From positions 248,001 to 312,000 of the forward strand of contig NZ_CP034184.1 of assembly GCF_003860465.1 (NCBI RefSeq): a DNA stretch of 64,000 bases, read 5' to 3'. Every line of letters starts with the position of its first letter. The first letter of the stretch is position 1. The translations under genes and the position numbers were made by a program. The notes beneath the pieces were generated by a model that did not search any database, was not told the DNA's origin, and worked only from the letters and a program-made list of their open reading frames with translations. Of the stretch, positions 27,339-35,237 are shown piece after piece. This DNA comes from Deinococcus psychrotolerans. GTDB lineage: Bacteria > Deinococcota > Deinococci > Deinococcales > Deinococcaceae.

Positions 27339-27746
27339 TCAGTACATGCGGCCCCAGTACGGAGAAATGCCGTAGTAACCGTAATACGGGTAAAAGAAAT
27401 CATGGGTGTAGTTCGTGGTCAGTTTGGGATCAAAGTGCGGCGCGGCAACCACATGGTCACGGCTGTGATTGATGCGGACTTCGGCACGCGACGTGCTGCT
27501 CAAGTCTTCGATGGGCACCAGAAATTCCCGCTCACCCATGCCCAGAAACCCTCCAGCACCGACCTGTAAGAAGCGCACTTTGCGGTTTTTTTTATCGGTA
27601 AACAGGGCGCTGACGTGGCCGAGCGCTTCACCGTTGGCGTCCACGACTTTGTGGCTGCGGATATCGTCGCTGGGGTTGCTGAGAGTGAGGTTGGTGTCGC
27701 CGAGTTTCTCGAGCAGGTTCTGGCTGTCATCGTCATGCTGGGTCAT
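27339..27746 (-). CDS. PRC-barrel protein with Tyr-rich tail, arm B
   Basis: A 135-residue near-twin of the arm-A protein at 19589: the same opening (LLEKLGDTNLTLSNPSDDI), PRC-barrel core (GHVSALFTDKKNRKVRFLQV) and tail FYPYYGYYG ending in WGRMY. The ATG at 27746 is chosen because ACAGGAG lies 6 bases upstream; a frame extension to 27812 has no support. It lies downstream of the BON gene on the same strand, about 95 bases away. The order PRC next to BON is shared with arm A. Confidence 0.9.
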   Translation of the reverse strand: MTQHDDDSQNLLEKLGDTNLTLSNPSDDIRSHKVVDANGEALGHVSALFTDKKNRKVRFLQVGAGGFLGMGEREFLVPIEDLSSTSRAEVRINHSRDHVVAAPHFDPKLTTNYTHDFFYPYYGYYGISPYWGRMY

Positions 27747-27842
27747 CAGAACTCCTGTGATCAGGCTGTCAGCGGCCACCCGACCGGGCGCTGGCAGAGG
27801 AAAGCGGATCAAGAAACGGCGCGGTGAAGCGTTCGGGGCGAC

Positions 27843-28502
27843 TTACGCTTCGATGCGGATCTGGTTGTCGACGGTGATGACGCCCGCCGCATTCCACGCT
27901 GCCAGGCCCGCCGCGTTGATCTCCGTCCAGTTGGGCAGCTCACCGCGCAGCGTGACGTTTCCATCAACAACCTCGACCTGCACCCGGCCCGCGTCCAGTT
28001 CGCTGCTGCGTTTGAAGGCCGCCTCGATCCGGGTATGGATGCCTGTGGACGTGACCTGAGGCCTCAGGGTGAGCAGAGTATTGACGCCTCTGACCCCCAG
28101 CAGATTCGCCACGAGGTCATGGGCACGCTGGCGCTGAACCTGCCACTCAACCACACCCTCGAGGGTGATCCAGCCGTTCTCGACCCGCAGCTGAATATCC
28201 TGATCCGGCAGGGCCGCGCTCCACTCCAGCGCCTGGCGGGCCGCTCTGGCGATCTCCGCGTCGCTGTGCTGGGGATCATTCCTGAAGTGAACGGTCAATT
28301 TCTCGGCCACCCCCTGCACTCCCCTCACCCGCTTGACGGCAGTCTCGGCGGCCCACTTCTCGGGATAGTTCGCCACGCTTCCCGCCAGGGTCACGATGCC
28401 GCCCTTAACGCTGACCGCGATCTGGCCCGCGTCGAGGCTCGGCTCGAAGAGAAGTTCGTCCATCACGTCGCTTTGCAGTTGTCCGTCATTGATGATGGTC
28501 AT
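27843..28502 (-). CDS. Triple-BON-domain stress protein, arm B
   Basis: A 219-residue paralogue of 17608-18267, aligning over its whole length. The three BON domains are at about 15-80 (VKGGIVTLAGSVANYPEKWA), 85-150 (VENGWITLEGVVEWQVQRQR) and 155-218 (VVDGNVTLRGELPNWTEINA). The ATG at 28502 is preferred because AAGGAG lies 7 bases upstream; the frame extends to 28550 without a ribosome site. It has no signal peptide. A broken BON gene lies just upstream, mirroring arm A where the broken copy also precedes the intact one. Confidence 0.92.
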   Translation of the reverse strand: MTIINDGQLQSDVMDELLFEPSLDAGQIAVSVKGGIVTLAGSVANYPEKWAAETAVKRVRGVQGVAEKLTVHFRNDPQHSDAEIARAARQALEWSAALPDQDIQLRVENGWITLEGVVEWQVQRQRAHDLVANLLGVRGVNTLLTLRPQVTSTGIHTRIEAAFKRSSELDAGRVQVEVVDGNVTLRGELPNWTEINAAGLAAWNAAGVITVDNQIRIEA

Positions 28503-28534
28503 GTTCCAGCTCCTTGCGGCGGTGAACAGCGAAA

Positions 28535-28992
28535 TCACAGGGCGAACCACGCGGGGGCAGCCACTTTGGCGTGGTGATTAACTTCGGCCGCGCCCACAGC
28601 GCTCCGGGCTGCATCGACCGCTCGTTCCCGCTGCGCCCAGAAGTGGATCTGGCCGCTCGGAGTCATCCAGCTTTGCTCCACCTCGATTTCGGCGGTGTTC
28701 AGGGCCTTGATCTGGTGCCAGAGGAAGCTACCCGGCGCGGCTAGCGCGGTACGAGTGCCGCTTTGCTGGTGCAGCGGGGCTGGCCTGGTGATCCATTCGT
28801 TGGCGACACCATGCACGCCGTTGACGCGCTGGGTTGCCCAAGCGGCCCCCTGCCTCTGTGCGGAGGTGTTCACTGTACCCGCCAACGTGAGCATGTGCCG
28901 GCGGTCATGATGCCGATCTGTGCACGGTTAAGGCTCAGCATGAACCCAAGTTCGGCTCTCACTTGTTCTAGAAGCTGCTGGTCATGCATCAT
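28535..28992 (-). pseudogene. BON-domain gene with frameshift
   Basis: ATG 28992, with AAGGAGGAG upstream, encodes MHDQQLLEQVRAELGFMLSL then IGIMTAG, the start of a BON protein. A frameshift near 28895 is needed to continue into MLTLAGTVNTSAQRQGAAWA and NGVHGVANEW. A second, degraded BON-like region follows (AEIEVEQSWMTPSGQIHFWA). It matches the broken first BON gene of arm A in position. Confidence 0.7.
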
Positions 28993-29426
28993 CTGCTCCT
29001 CCTTACCGTGAGCGTGCCCGAATGCCTTGCGGTTGACCCGCAAAGCCTGACATCGAAAAATCCCTCTCTAAGAGGGAGGCCGAAGAACTGGGGTGCGCTC
29101 CGAAGTAATCTTGGCTTATCAGTACGGTAGGTCTGGGAGGCTCCGGAGCGTTCGTCGTCAACGTCGGCGTTGGTGGAAAACGCTCCGACGACCCTGGCCC
29201 TCAGGCTTCGTCATAACTGCCCGCAGGCAGGAATAGGGACGCGGCGCGGCGCTCCAGACCTCACGCCGCGCTGCTGGGGGAATACCGGACGGGTGACGAC
29301 GAGGCGGCGGCAACCATAAAGAAAGGCCGCGTTCGCCAACCGGAGCGTTATCGAGGGGAGCGCCAACGGACAGGGCCAGCGTGGCGGCGCTCAGCCTGAA
29401 TGCACAGTCTGGTCGCTCAAATCATG
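28993..29426. other. Intergenic region between divergent stress units
   Basis: About 430 bases between the minus-strand BON unit and the decayed regulator. No gene was recognised. It should contain the promoter of the BON/PRC unit. A weak GA/CT-rich hairpin lies near 29062-29080. Confidence 0.35.
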
Positions 29427-29560
29427 GACAGACTGATCGTCGGTGAGCGTCAGCAGATGTTCAAAGCTGGCAAAAGACTTGATGAGCTGTAGGTCGCCGC
29501 GCTGCTGCGTCGCGGCGCTGACCTTCGGCACGGCCACCTTGCCGACCCCACCGCCCCACG
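29427..29560 (-). pseudogene. Remnant of a GbsR/MarR-type regulator
   Basis: The minus strand reads VGKVAVPKVSAATQQRGDLQ then LIKSFASFEHLLTLTDDQSV, closely matching residues around the helix-turn-helix of the PAS-GbsR regulator at 14286 (RGDLQIIKSF, EHLLTLTD). The N-terminal sensory part and the C-terminus are gone. The next 500 bases to 30105 show no definite gene; a minus-strand frame with MSNPDVAATMVRRCTGLKSL near 29840-29895 is unassigned. Confidence 0.7.
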
Positions 29561-30105
29561 CAGTCCGCTCAGGCTAAGCCAGCGCTCATTGACGTGACGT
29601 GCTGGACAGCGCCCCGGGTCAGCGCTGAGATCCGTATTCAGCGGGTGTAGCGTCTTGATTGCCGTGGTCACTGTTCACTCTTCCCCTAATGGACACCGCC
29701 TGGGTGGGCAAACTGAACCGCCAGTCATCGCCCACCCAGAGCTTGGCCACACCGCCCATCCTTCACCCCTTCCCGGCTGAACGGCTTCAAACCTGGCCAG
29801 TGCTGGTGGGCTTTATCCCGTGCCAGCCGCGCAGCGAGCGACTTCAGGCCTGTACAGCGGCGCACCATGGTCGCGGCAACGTCAGGGTTAGACATGACGC
29901 AGTCCTTCACAGTGCAGCTTACCGTACAGATGTGGCGGTGACATCTGGCCCGCCTCGGCAGACCAGGGCATCAGATGCGCCACTTTTCACCCATTTAGGG
30001 AAACTGTATGCCGCCGCATCCCCATACCTACCAGCACCATTCATCACCTCACCGCACCCGGACAGAGAGCCGGATGGGCGACGGCCCGCTTCAGGAGAGC
30101 CGAAT

Positions 30106-30549
30106 ATGCCACAGATCGTTAGCGGAAGGTACGAAAACCACAACGACGCCATGCAGAGTGTCTGGGGAGTTCACGCTGCGGGCCTGCCTCTCAACGACAT
30201 CGCCCTGGTATCCCTGAATATGCAGCCGAGTGCAGTCCCCATCTCCTACACGCTGCATCCGAACACCCAACCCTTCGACGCTCAACTCTGGTGGGCGGGC
30301 TTTTTCGAAGCGCTGCTGTCGCGGCCCCTCGATTCGCAGAGCCTGCGGGCTTATTTGGGCGTGATCCGGTCTGGTGCGTACCTGATGCTGGCGCACGGCA
30401 CGGCAGAGCACATCAGGAGCGCCCAGCGGGTGCTTGAAGACAGTGGAGCCTGCGACATCGTGGTGCGACCAGCAGAAGCTGACGGCTCCAGCGAAATTCC
30501 AGCATTCACGGCTGTGAAGTTCCCTCCGGCGAGCGGGCTGGAAAGGTGA
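30106..30549 (+). CDS. Small stress-domain protein, second paralogue
   Basis: A 147-residue protein starting MPQIVSGRYENHNDAMQSVW. It shows the same pattern as 18395 and 63471: an opening strand QIVSG, a helix, GLPLNDIALVSLNMQ, then a Trp-rich WWAGFFEALLSRPLD segment and the C-terminal VIRSGAYLMLAHGTAEHIRS with LEDSGACDIVV. The function is unknown. CAGGAG lies 7 bases before the ATG. Its TGA overlaps the cytochrome c gene region, so the two are translationally linked. It heads the operon that continues through baeRF. Confidence 0.82.
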   Translation: MPQIVSGRYENHNDAMQSVWGVHAAGLPLNDIALVSLNMQPSAVPISYTLHPNTQPFDAQLWWAGFFEALLSRPLDSQSLRAYLGVIRSGAYLMLAHGTAEHIRSAQRVLEDSGACDIVVRPAEADGSSEIPAFTAVKFPPASGLER

Positions 30550-30554
30550 TGGGC

Positions 30555-30896
30555 ATGAACCGGTTCGTTCTCAAAACTCTGCTCGTATTGCTGACGCTGA
30601 GTCCGGCCCTCGCCGTTTCAAATCTGTCAGGTGGCGCAGTCATTTACACAGCCAACTGCGCCGTGTGTCACGGAGCCAAAGGCCAGGGCGGTATCGGCCC
30701 GGCGCTCAGCGACTCGGCCACCTGGTCGTCTGCCCTGTTCAGCCGCTCCCTCCTCAAAGGGATAAACGACCACGGCAAGGCGTTCAAGGCCCCCATGCCT
30801 ACCTTCGGCAAAGTGGGCTTTGCCAGCTCACCTAAAAAAGCGCCCACCACGGCGCAGATCAAAGCGCTTCAGGCCTACCTCAAAACCCTCAAGTGA
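30555..30896 (+). CDS. Exported small cytochrome c
   Basis: A 113-residue monoheme cytochrome c. The signal peptide spans residues 1-21 (FVLKTLLVLLTLSPALAVS), the heme motif CAVCH is near 34-38 in CAVCHGAKGQGGIGPAL, and a distal Met is likely in APMPTFGKV. It would carry electrons in the periplasm or at the outer membrane face. The start at 30555 is preferred over overlapping ATG 30549 because GGAAAGG then has normal spacing. A decayed copy lies at 11278-11497 in the same gene order. DUF2171 follows 17 bases later. Confidence 0.88.
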   Translation: MNRFVLKTLLVLLTLSPALAVSNLSGGAVIYTANCAVCHGAKGQGGIGPALSDSATWSSALFSRSLLKGINDHGKAFKAPMPTFGKVGFASSPKKAPTTAQIKALQAYLKTLK

Positions 30897-30913
30897 ACGC
30901 TGGAGGCATCAAC

Positions 30914-31195
30914 ATGAACTCACTCAGTCACAACAAGTCAGGTCACATCAAGGACGGCATGCTCGTACAGGCCGGAGACGGCAACGAGGCCATATACCTC
31001 GGGCGGGTCGCGGGTTTGAAAAAGAACTTCATCAAGCTGCGCCGCCGCGACGCCCCGGACGGGAAGCGCCGCTATATTCCCAGAAGCTGGGTCGACGGCA
31101 TTGTTGGCCGCCAAGTCCACCTGTCCAGATCGCCGTCCACTGCCAAGACAGGTTGGCTGACCAAGGCAGAACTCAAAGCCTGGCCCGCCGGATGA
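30914..31195 (+). CDS. DUF2171-domain protein, copy 2
   Basis: A 93-residue protein with the DUF2171 beta-barrel over about 10-75 (GHIKDGMLVQAGDGNEAIYL, KNFIKLRRRDAPDGKRRYIP). GGAGG lies 7 bases before the ATG at 30914; an in-frame ATG at 30893 overlaps the cytochrome stop region and is less likely. It is over 75 percent identical by eye to copy 1 at 11515. The role is unknown, but the constant link to cytochrome c suggests an envelope or redox stress function. Confidence 0.87.
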   Translation: MNSLSHNKSGHIKDGMLVQAGDGNEAIYLGRVAGLKKNFIKLRRRDAPDGKRRYIPRSWVDGIVGRQVHLSRSPSTAKTGWLTKAELKAWPAG

Positions 31196-31265
31196 ACGTC
31201 CCCGCTCGTATGACAGCAATTGAAGACGGCCCGCCCTGCGCCGGGCCGCGTCACCAGGAAGGCTG

Positions 31266-31415
31266 ATGTCCGTGTCCGGTGGATTGCTGGTGCTGGGTGT
31301 GGTAACAGCGCTGCTGATCTTACAGCGGCAGACTCGCCCTTCCCCGCCCGCTCCCGTACCGGTTCACGCCGTTTGCCCTGGCCGCAGCGCCCCCAAGGAG
31401 GAGTGGTACCCATGA
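31266..31415 (+). CDS. 49-residue single-span membrane protein
   Basis: ATG 31266 with CAGGAAGG upstream. The hydrophobic helix is at residues 4-19 (SGGLLVLGVVTALLIL), followed by a basic and Pro-rich tail. The stop TGA overlaps the ATG of the next gene. A shortened homologue in the same position exists at 12008, which supports it as a real gene. The function is unknown. Confidence 0.65.
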   Translation: MSVSGGLLVLGVVTALLILQRQTRPSPPAPVPVHAVCPGRSAPKEEWYP

Positions 31416-31684
31416 CCCAGACTTTTACGAACGCGGCTCCCGCTTGGATCAACGATCTCAGCCCGGCGCAACTGGCGCTGGCGCGCATCATTCAGCAAAA
31501 CGGCCTGGAAGCGAGGCGGGTAGATCTCACCGGCTTTGCCTGGTACAAAGGTGACGAACAACTCGTGATGGTCAGCCAACAAGTCAGCTTCGGCGCGGCC
31601 TTTGATCTGGCTGTTCAGGAACTGCCCTGCGCGTATACCCAGCCCGCTGACTCAACGGCCACGCGCCATGAGGACTCAGCATGA
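31412..31684 (+). CDS. Conserved 90-residue hypothetical protein
   Basis: The start ATG overlaps the preceding stop, and AAGGAGGAG lies upstream. It reads TNAAPAWINDLSPAQLALAR then IIQQNGLEARRVDLTGFAWY, mixed alpha/beta, with no Cys and no membrane helix. The truncated copy at 12159 preserves the N-terminal 55 residues. No family is recognised. Its stop overlaps the ATG of the PRC gene (ATGA), so it is translated as part of the operon. Confidence 0.75.
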   Translation: MTQTFTNAAPAWINDLSPAQLALARIIQQNGLEARRVDLTGFAWYKGDEQLVMVSQQVSFGAAFDLAVQELPCAYTQPADSTATRHEDSA

Positions 31685-32133
31685 CCACGGCCGTGACTCC
31701 AGACGTGAGCACAACCAGAATCACCGCCGCGCCCCGCCCTGCGGCAGATCACGTCGCCCTCGTCAAACTCGGCGACACCGACCTCACTCTCCTCGATCCG
31801 ACTCAGGATTTGCGTCACCACACAGTGATTGACTTGGCTGGCAAGAACATCGGGCACGTCAGCGCCCTGTTCATTGACCGTCAAGATCATAATGTCCGCT
31901 TTTTGCAGGTCAGTGCGGGCGGGTTCCTGGGGCTTGGCGAACGGACTTTCCTTGTTCCGGTGGAAGACATCACCAGCCTAGCGCCGCTGACCGTGCAACT
32001 CGGTCAAACGCTGGACACCGTCAAGTCGGCCCCACTCTACGACCCTGTCCTGAGCAACTGGCACGACGCGGCGTTCTGGAAGGCTTATTACCTGCATTAC
32101 GGCTATCCCAGCATGAGCTGGCCCGGCTACTGA
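31681..32133 (+). CDS. PRC-barrel protein, divergent paralogue
   Basis: A 150-residue protein. After a 25-residue N-terminal extension the PRC-barrel reads LGDTDLTLLDPTQDLRHHTV, then NIGHVSALFIDRQDHNVRFL and GERTFLVPVEDI. The C-terminal tail is again aromatic (AYYLHYGYPSMSWPGY) but lacks FYPYYGYYG. It overlaps the preceding gene by four bases. It is more distant from 19589 and 27339 than these are from each other. It probably makes protein contacts in a stress complex; the partner is unknown. Confidence 0.87.
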   Translation: MTTAVTPDVSTTRITAAPRPAADHVALVKLGDTDLTLLDPTQDLRHHTVIDLAGKNIGHVSALFIDRQDHNVRFLQVSAGGFLGLGERTFLVPVEDITSLAPLTVQLGQTLDTVKSAPLYDPVLSNWHDAAFWKAYYLHYGYPSMSWPGY

Positions 32134-32264
32134 GTCTGACTTTACTAGGGTCGGCTGAGTCAGCCCTTTTCTGCAGCGGTTCAGCTTGATGGTGTATCAG
32201 CAAACGCCGTTAGAGCGGGCACTTACCCGTTCCGTTACACCTGCACCACCTTAAAGGAGACCTC

Positions 32265-33428
32265 ATGCCCACGCCGCCCACGACCCACCACGCCCAGTTA
32301 GGCAACGCCACCCTCACGCTGCTGGAGCCAGCCCTACCGGCGCAGAACGTGCTGTCGATCGTGCTCGACGTCAATCCGGGCAGCGCCCTCAATCAGGACG
32401 GCAGTTTGCACATACGCACTCAGCATCTGCTCGACGCCGTGGCCGCGCCCGCCGCGCTCGCCGCCGCCGTGATGAACGACCTCGACGATGCCCAGCGGCG
32501 CACCCGCACTCGCTTGTCCTTTCTATGGGACGAGCACGGGCATGTTCAGCGGCAAACGGTGGACACCCAGCTCCAACTCGATGAAACCAGCCGCTACGGC
32601 ACTCCAGACTTAGAGCCGCTGCACTTCGCCCTCGAATCCAGCGCCCGCGTCCTCTTGGCCGTGATTGACGACGAATGGGGCCGGCTGCTGAGCGTTCACT
32701 TGGGCGAGATCACCGAACTCTACCGGCTGGAAAATGTCCTGGGCACCACCGATACGTTTCGCATTCATGTTGTTCCAACGCCGGAGGCCCACTCGCTCCA
32801 GTCGGTTGCCGAGCAATCCCCGAGAAACGCGCCGGTTCAGCACCAGAGCGCTCAGCAGGGTGGCCGCTTTCACCACGCCCTGATGGCCCAAGTGCAGCGC
32901 CTGTATCAGGTGGGAGCCTTCGAGCAACTGCTGATCGGCGGCTCTGTCCTTGGCCGCGCCGAGTTCCGCGCGGAGCTTGGCCCGGACTTACGGGGCACCA
33001 TTGCCGGCGAGTTTGCCACTCCCGGCGACGCCACCGCCGCCGAGCTGTTCACCGCCGCGCAGACGGCCCTGCTGGTCATGGAGGATCATCTGGAAACGGC
33101 TGTGCTTGACGAGGCGCTGGAAAGTGGTGTACACGGCGGCGCTTCCACCCTTGAGGCGGTGCAGGAAGGCCGGGTGGCACAATTGCTGGTCTCTGGCGAC
33201 GGCTCGGCGCAACGCGTCTGGCAGGACACCTCTGGGCAGGTCTATGCGCAGGCTCCGGCCTCGGGCGTTTCACCGCTGACCGGCGGCGGCGTGAGCGAAC
33301 GGAACCTGCGGGAGGTGCTGCCCCTGCTGCGCGAGCGCTACGGCGTGCATGTCCGCTTCCTGACGGCTGCCCGCGCCCAGCGGCTGGACACCCAGATGGG
33401 CGGCCTGGCCGGTGTACTGCGGTACTGA
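32265..33428 (+). CDS. baeRF-type protein (bacterial relative of aRF1/eRF1)
   Basis: A 387-residue protein resembling the bacterial archaeo-eukaryotic-release-factor families. The N-terminal domain covers about 1-125, the middle eRF1-domain-2-like part 130-255 (LLAVIDDEWGRLLSVHLGEI, FHHALMAQVQRLYQVGAFEQ, LLIGGSVLGRAEFRAEL), and the C-terminal pelota-like part 260-387 (ALESGVHGGASTLEAVQEGR, VAQLLVSGDGS). Known relatives act in ribosome rescue or stress; the clear GGQ motif of true eRF1 is not seen, only GG in the hinge region. AAGGAG lies 5 bases before the ATG. It is probably the end of the operon starting at 30106. The assignment to a baeRF subfamily is inference. Confidence 0.8.
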   Translation: MPTPPTTHHAQLGNATLTLLEPALPAQNVLSIVLDVNPGSALNQDGSLHIRTQHLLDAVAAPAALAAAVMNDLDDAQRRTRTRLSFLWDEHGHVQRQTVDTQLQLDETSRYGTPDLEPLHFALESSARVLLAVIDDEWGRLLSVHLGEITELYRLENVLGTTDTFRIHVVPTPEAHSLQSVAEQSPRNAPVQHQSAQQGGRFHHALMAQVQRLYQVGAFEQLLIGGSVLGRAEFRAELGPDLRGTIAGEFATPGDATAAELFTAAQTALLVMEDHLETAVLDEALESGVHGGASTLEAVQEGRVAQLLVSGDGSAQRVWQDTSGQVYAQAPASGVSPLTGGGVSERNLREVLPLLRERYGVHVRFLTAARAQRLDTQMGGLAGVLRY

Positions 33429-33438
33429 GTCGTCCTTC

Positions 33439-34236
33439 ATGAGCCACCTCACGATCCGTACCCTCGGCCAAGCGACCATCCTCGTGGACGGCCTAGAACC
33501 CATCTGGTAAGCCGACTCGGCACGGACGCTGCTGTTCTACTTACTGTGTCATCCGAACGGCCAGCCGTACGCCACGATCTTGCAGGCCCTTTGGAATCCG
33601 GAACATGGCCACGACTCTATGAACTGCCTGCGCGTGGCGGTGTGCCGGCTGCGCGTCTCTTTGGGGCATCCGGGCAGCGTGGTGACCGACCAGCGCCGCT
33701 ACCGGCTGGCGCAGGCGGTACTCGAATGCGCTGACACGTTCCAGTTCACTGAGAGCTTGGCGTGTGCCCAGCGCAGCGCGACGGCTCAGCAGCGGCTCAG
33801 CGGGTACGAACGTGCCCTCTCCCACTACAGCGGTGATTATCTGCCGCTGTAGCGCGGCGAATGGGCACAGCAATTCCGAATAGAGTTGTGCGCAGAGGCG
33901 GCGCGGGCCGGCATCAAGCTGTCCAGACTGCTCGATGAAAGTGGCCACCCTGAGGCCGCCACAGACGCCCTCGCCACGGCGCTGAAGCGCGATCCGCTGA
34001 TCAGCGAACAGTATCATCAGCAACTCATGATCCGCTTGGCCCTCAGGGCTGACCGGTACGCCGCCATCGAGCACTACCGGCGGTATGTGCGCTACCTGCG
34101 TGCGGAGGTCGGGGACACGCCTATGCACGAGACCACGGCGCTCGCCCAGCACATCAAGGACGGCCTGCCGCTAGGTTCCCTTGCGGCGCTCGGCAGTTTT
34201 GGTTTGAGCGGTCATCTGACCACCTCATTGATGTAA
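33439..34236 (+). pseudogene. SARP/BTAD-like transcription activator with two stop codons
   Basis: One uninterrupted frame of 266 codons apart from TAA at 33508 and TAG at 33850. The N-terminal winged-helix part (LTIRTLGQATILVDGLEPIW, ARTLLFYLLCHPNGQPYATI, LWNPEHGHDSMNCLRVAVCR) is followed by a bacterial transcriptional activation domain of helical repeats (CAEAARAGIKLSRLLDESGH, LRADRYAAIEHYRRYVRYLR). It once regulated genes as an SARP-like activator. There are no frameshifts, so decay seems recent. Confidence 0.8.
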
Positions 34237-34250
34237 ATGTCGTTGTAGAG

Positions 34251-34949
34251 TCACTGACTTTTCTTAAAAGCCTCTTTGCGGATAACGTCCCAAGTGCTGG
34301 GCACGTCTTCGTCCGTGGCGACTGCAAGCACCTTGTGGCTGAAAGCGTCTGTGCCGAGTTGATTCAGCATGCACGCTGCAAGATCCACACGTGAGGTGAA
34401 GTTTCCGGCGATCCACTGCTCTGCTGTTTGGTAGAGGGACATCTTGTCGGTATCGAAGAGCGCAGCCGGGCGCATGATCGTCCAGTTCAGTCCGCTGACA
34501 CTCACCGCCAGTTCCATACGGCCCATATCGTCATAAAGGGTTTTACCCAAGTAATTTCGCAGGAACGGCGCGACGACATGATTATTGAAAAACCCCATTT
34601 CGGGATGTGTCTGATAATGAGTCAGTTCCGAGGACACACAGATCAGGCGCTCTAGACCTTGCTCATGCATGCTATTGATGATGTGCTGAGTACCCGCAGA
34701 GTACACCGTGATTCGCTGCTTGGAATACGGCACACCCAAAGTAGAGATGACGGCTGTCCCTCCAGCGACGCTTTGCTCTACTTCGGCGGGATCAAAGACA
34801 TCGCAATATCTAACCTCTAGATTGACATTTTTCAGAGGAAAGGTTTGAACATTGCGGGTGAGTGCACGTACCTGAAAGCCACGGTCGAGAGCCTGTCGGG
34901 TGAGCAAGCGCCCGGTGGGGCCATTCGCTCCAAAAATGACGAGTTTCAT
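34251..34949 (-). CDS. NAD(P)-binding NmrA/SDR-atypical protein
   Basis: A 232-residue Rossmann protein: the cofactor loop GANGPTGRLLTRQAL is near residues 7-20, CDVFDPAEV near 50, STLGVPYSKQ near 70 and TIMRPAAL near 157. This is the pattern of atypical SDRs that act as redox sensors or flavin/quinone reductase-like enzymes (NAD(P)H-binding family). The active-site Tyr-Lys pair of classical SDRs is not obvious. TGAGGAA precedes the ATG. It is isolated: a 288-base gap lies upstream with no gene seen. Base composition looks slightly lower in G+C than its neighbours, so it may be acquired. Confidence 0.82.
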   Translation of the reverse strand: MKLVIFGANGPTGRLLTRQALDRGFQVRALTRNVQTFPLKNVNLEVRYCDVFDPAEVEQSVAGGTAVISTLGVPYSKQRITVYSAGTQHIINSMHEQGLERLICVSSELTHYQTHPEMGFFNNHVVAPFLRNYLGKTLYDDMGRMELAVSVSGLNWTIMRPAALFDTDKMSLYQTAEQWIAGNFTSRVDLAACMLNQLGTDAFSHKVLAVATDEDVPSTWDVIRKEAFKKSQ

Positions 34950-35237
34950 AGTAAATTCCTCAGTGGCTCATCACGGCGGTAAGATTCAAAGGGAAGTTCA
35001 TACCGCCAGTTACTGAGACATTTTCTCCGTAACCATTCTTCGTGGGTGAAGCGAAATGACCAGCGGGCATAGCTTTGATAGGAATGTCACGCGCAACCTG
35101 ACGGGGTTAGCTCTGCTTTAGGCTCAGATGCGGATCTCCTTGCTGCCGACACTCCGGTATGCCAACTGCGACACTCCGCTTAAGTGAGCCAAAATATCAA
35201 CTCTGACGTAGGGCCGAGGGATCGGGACGCGTCAGCT

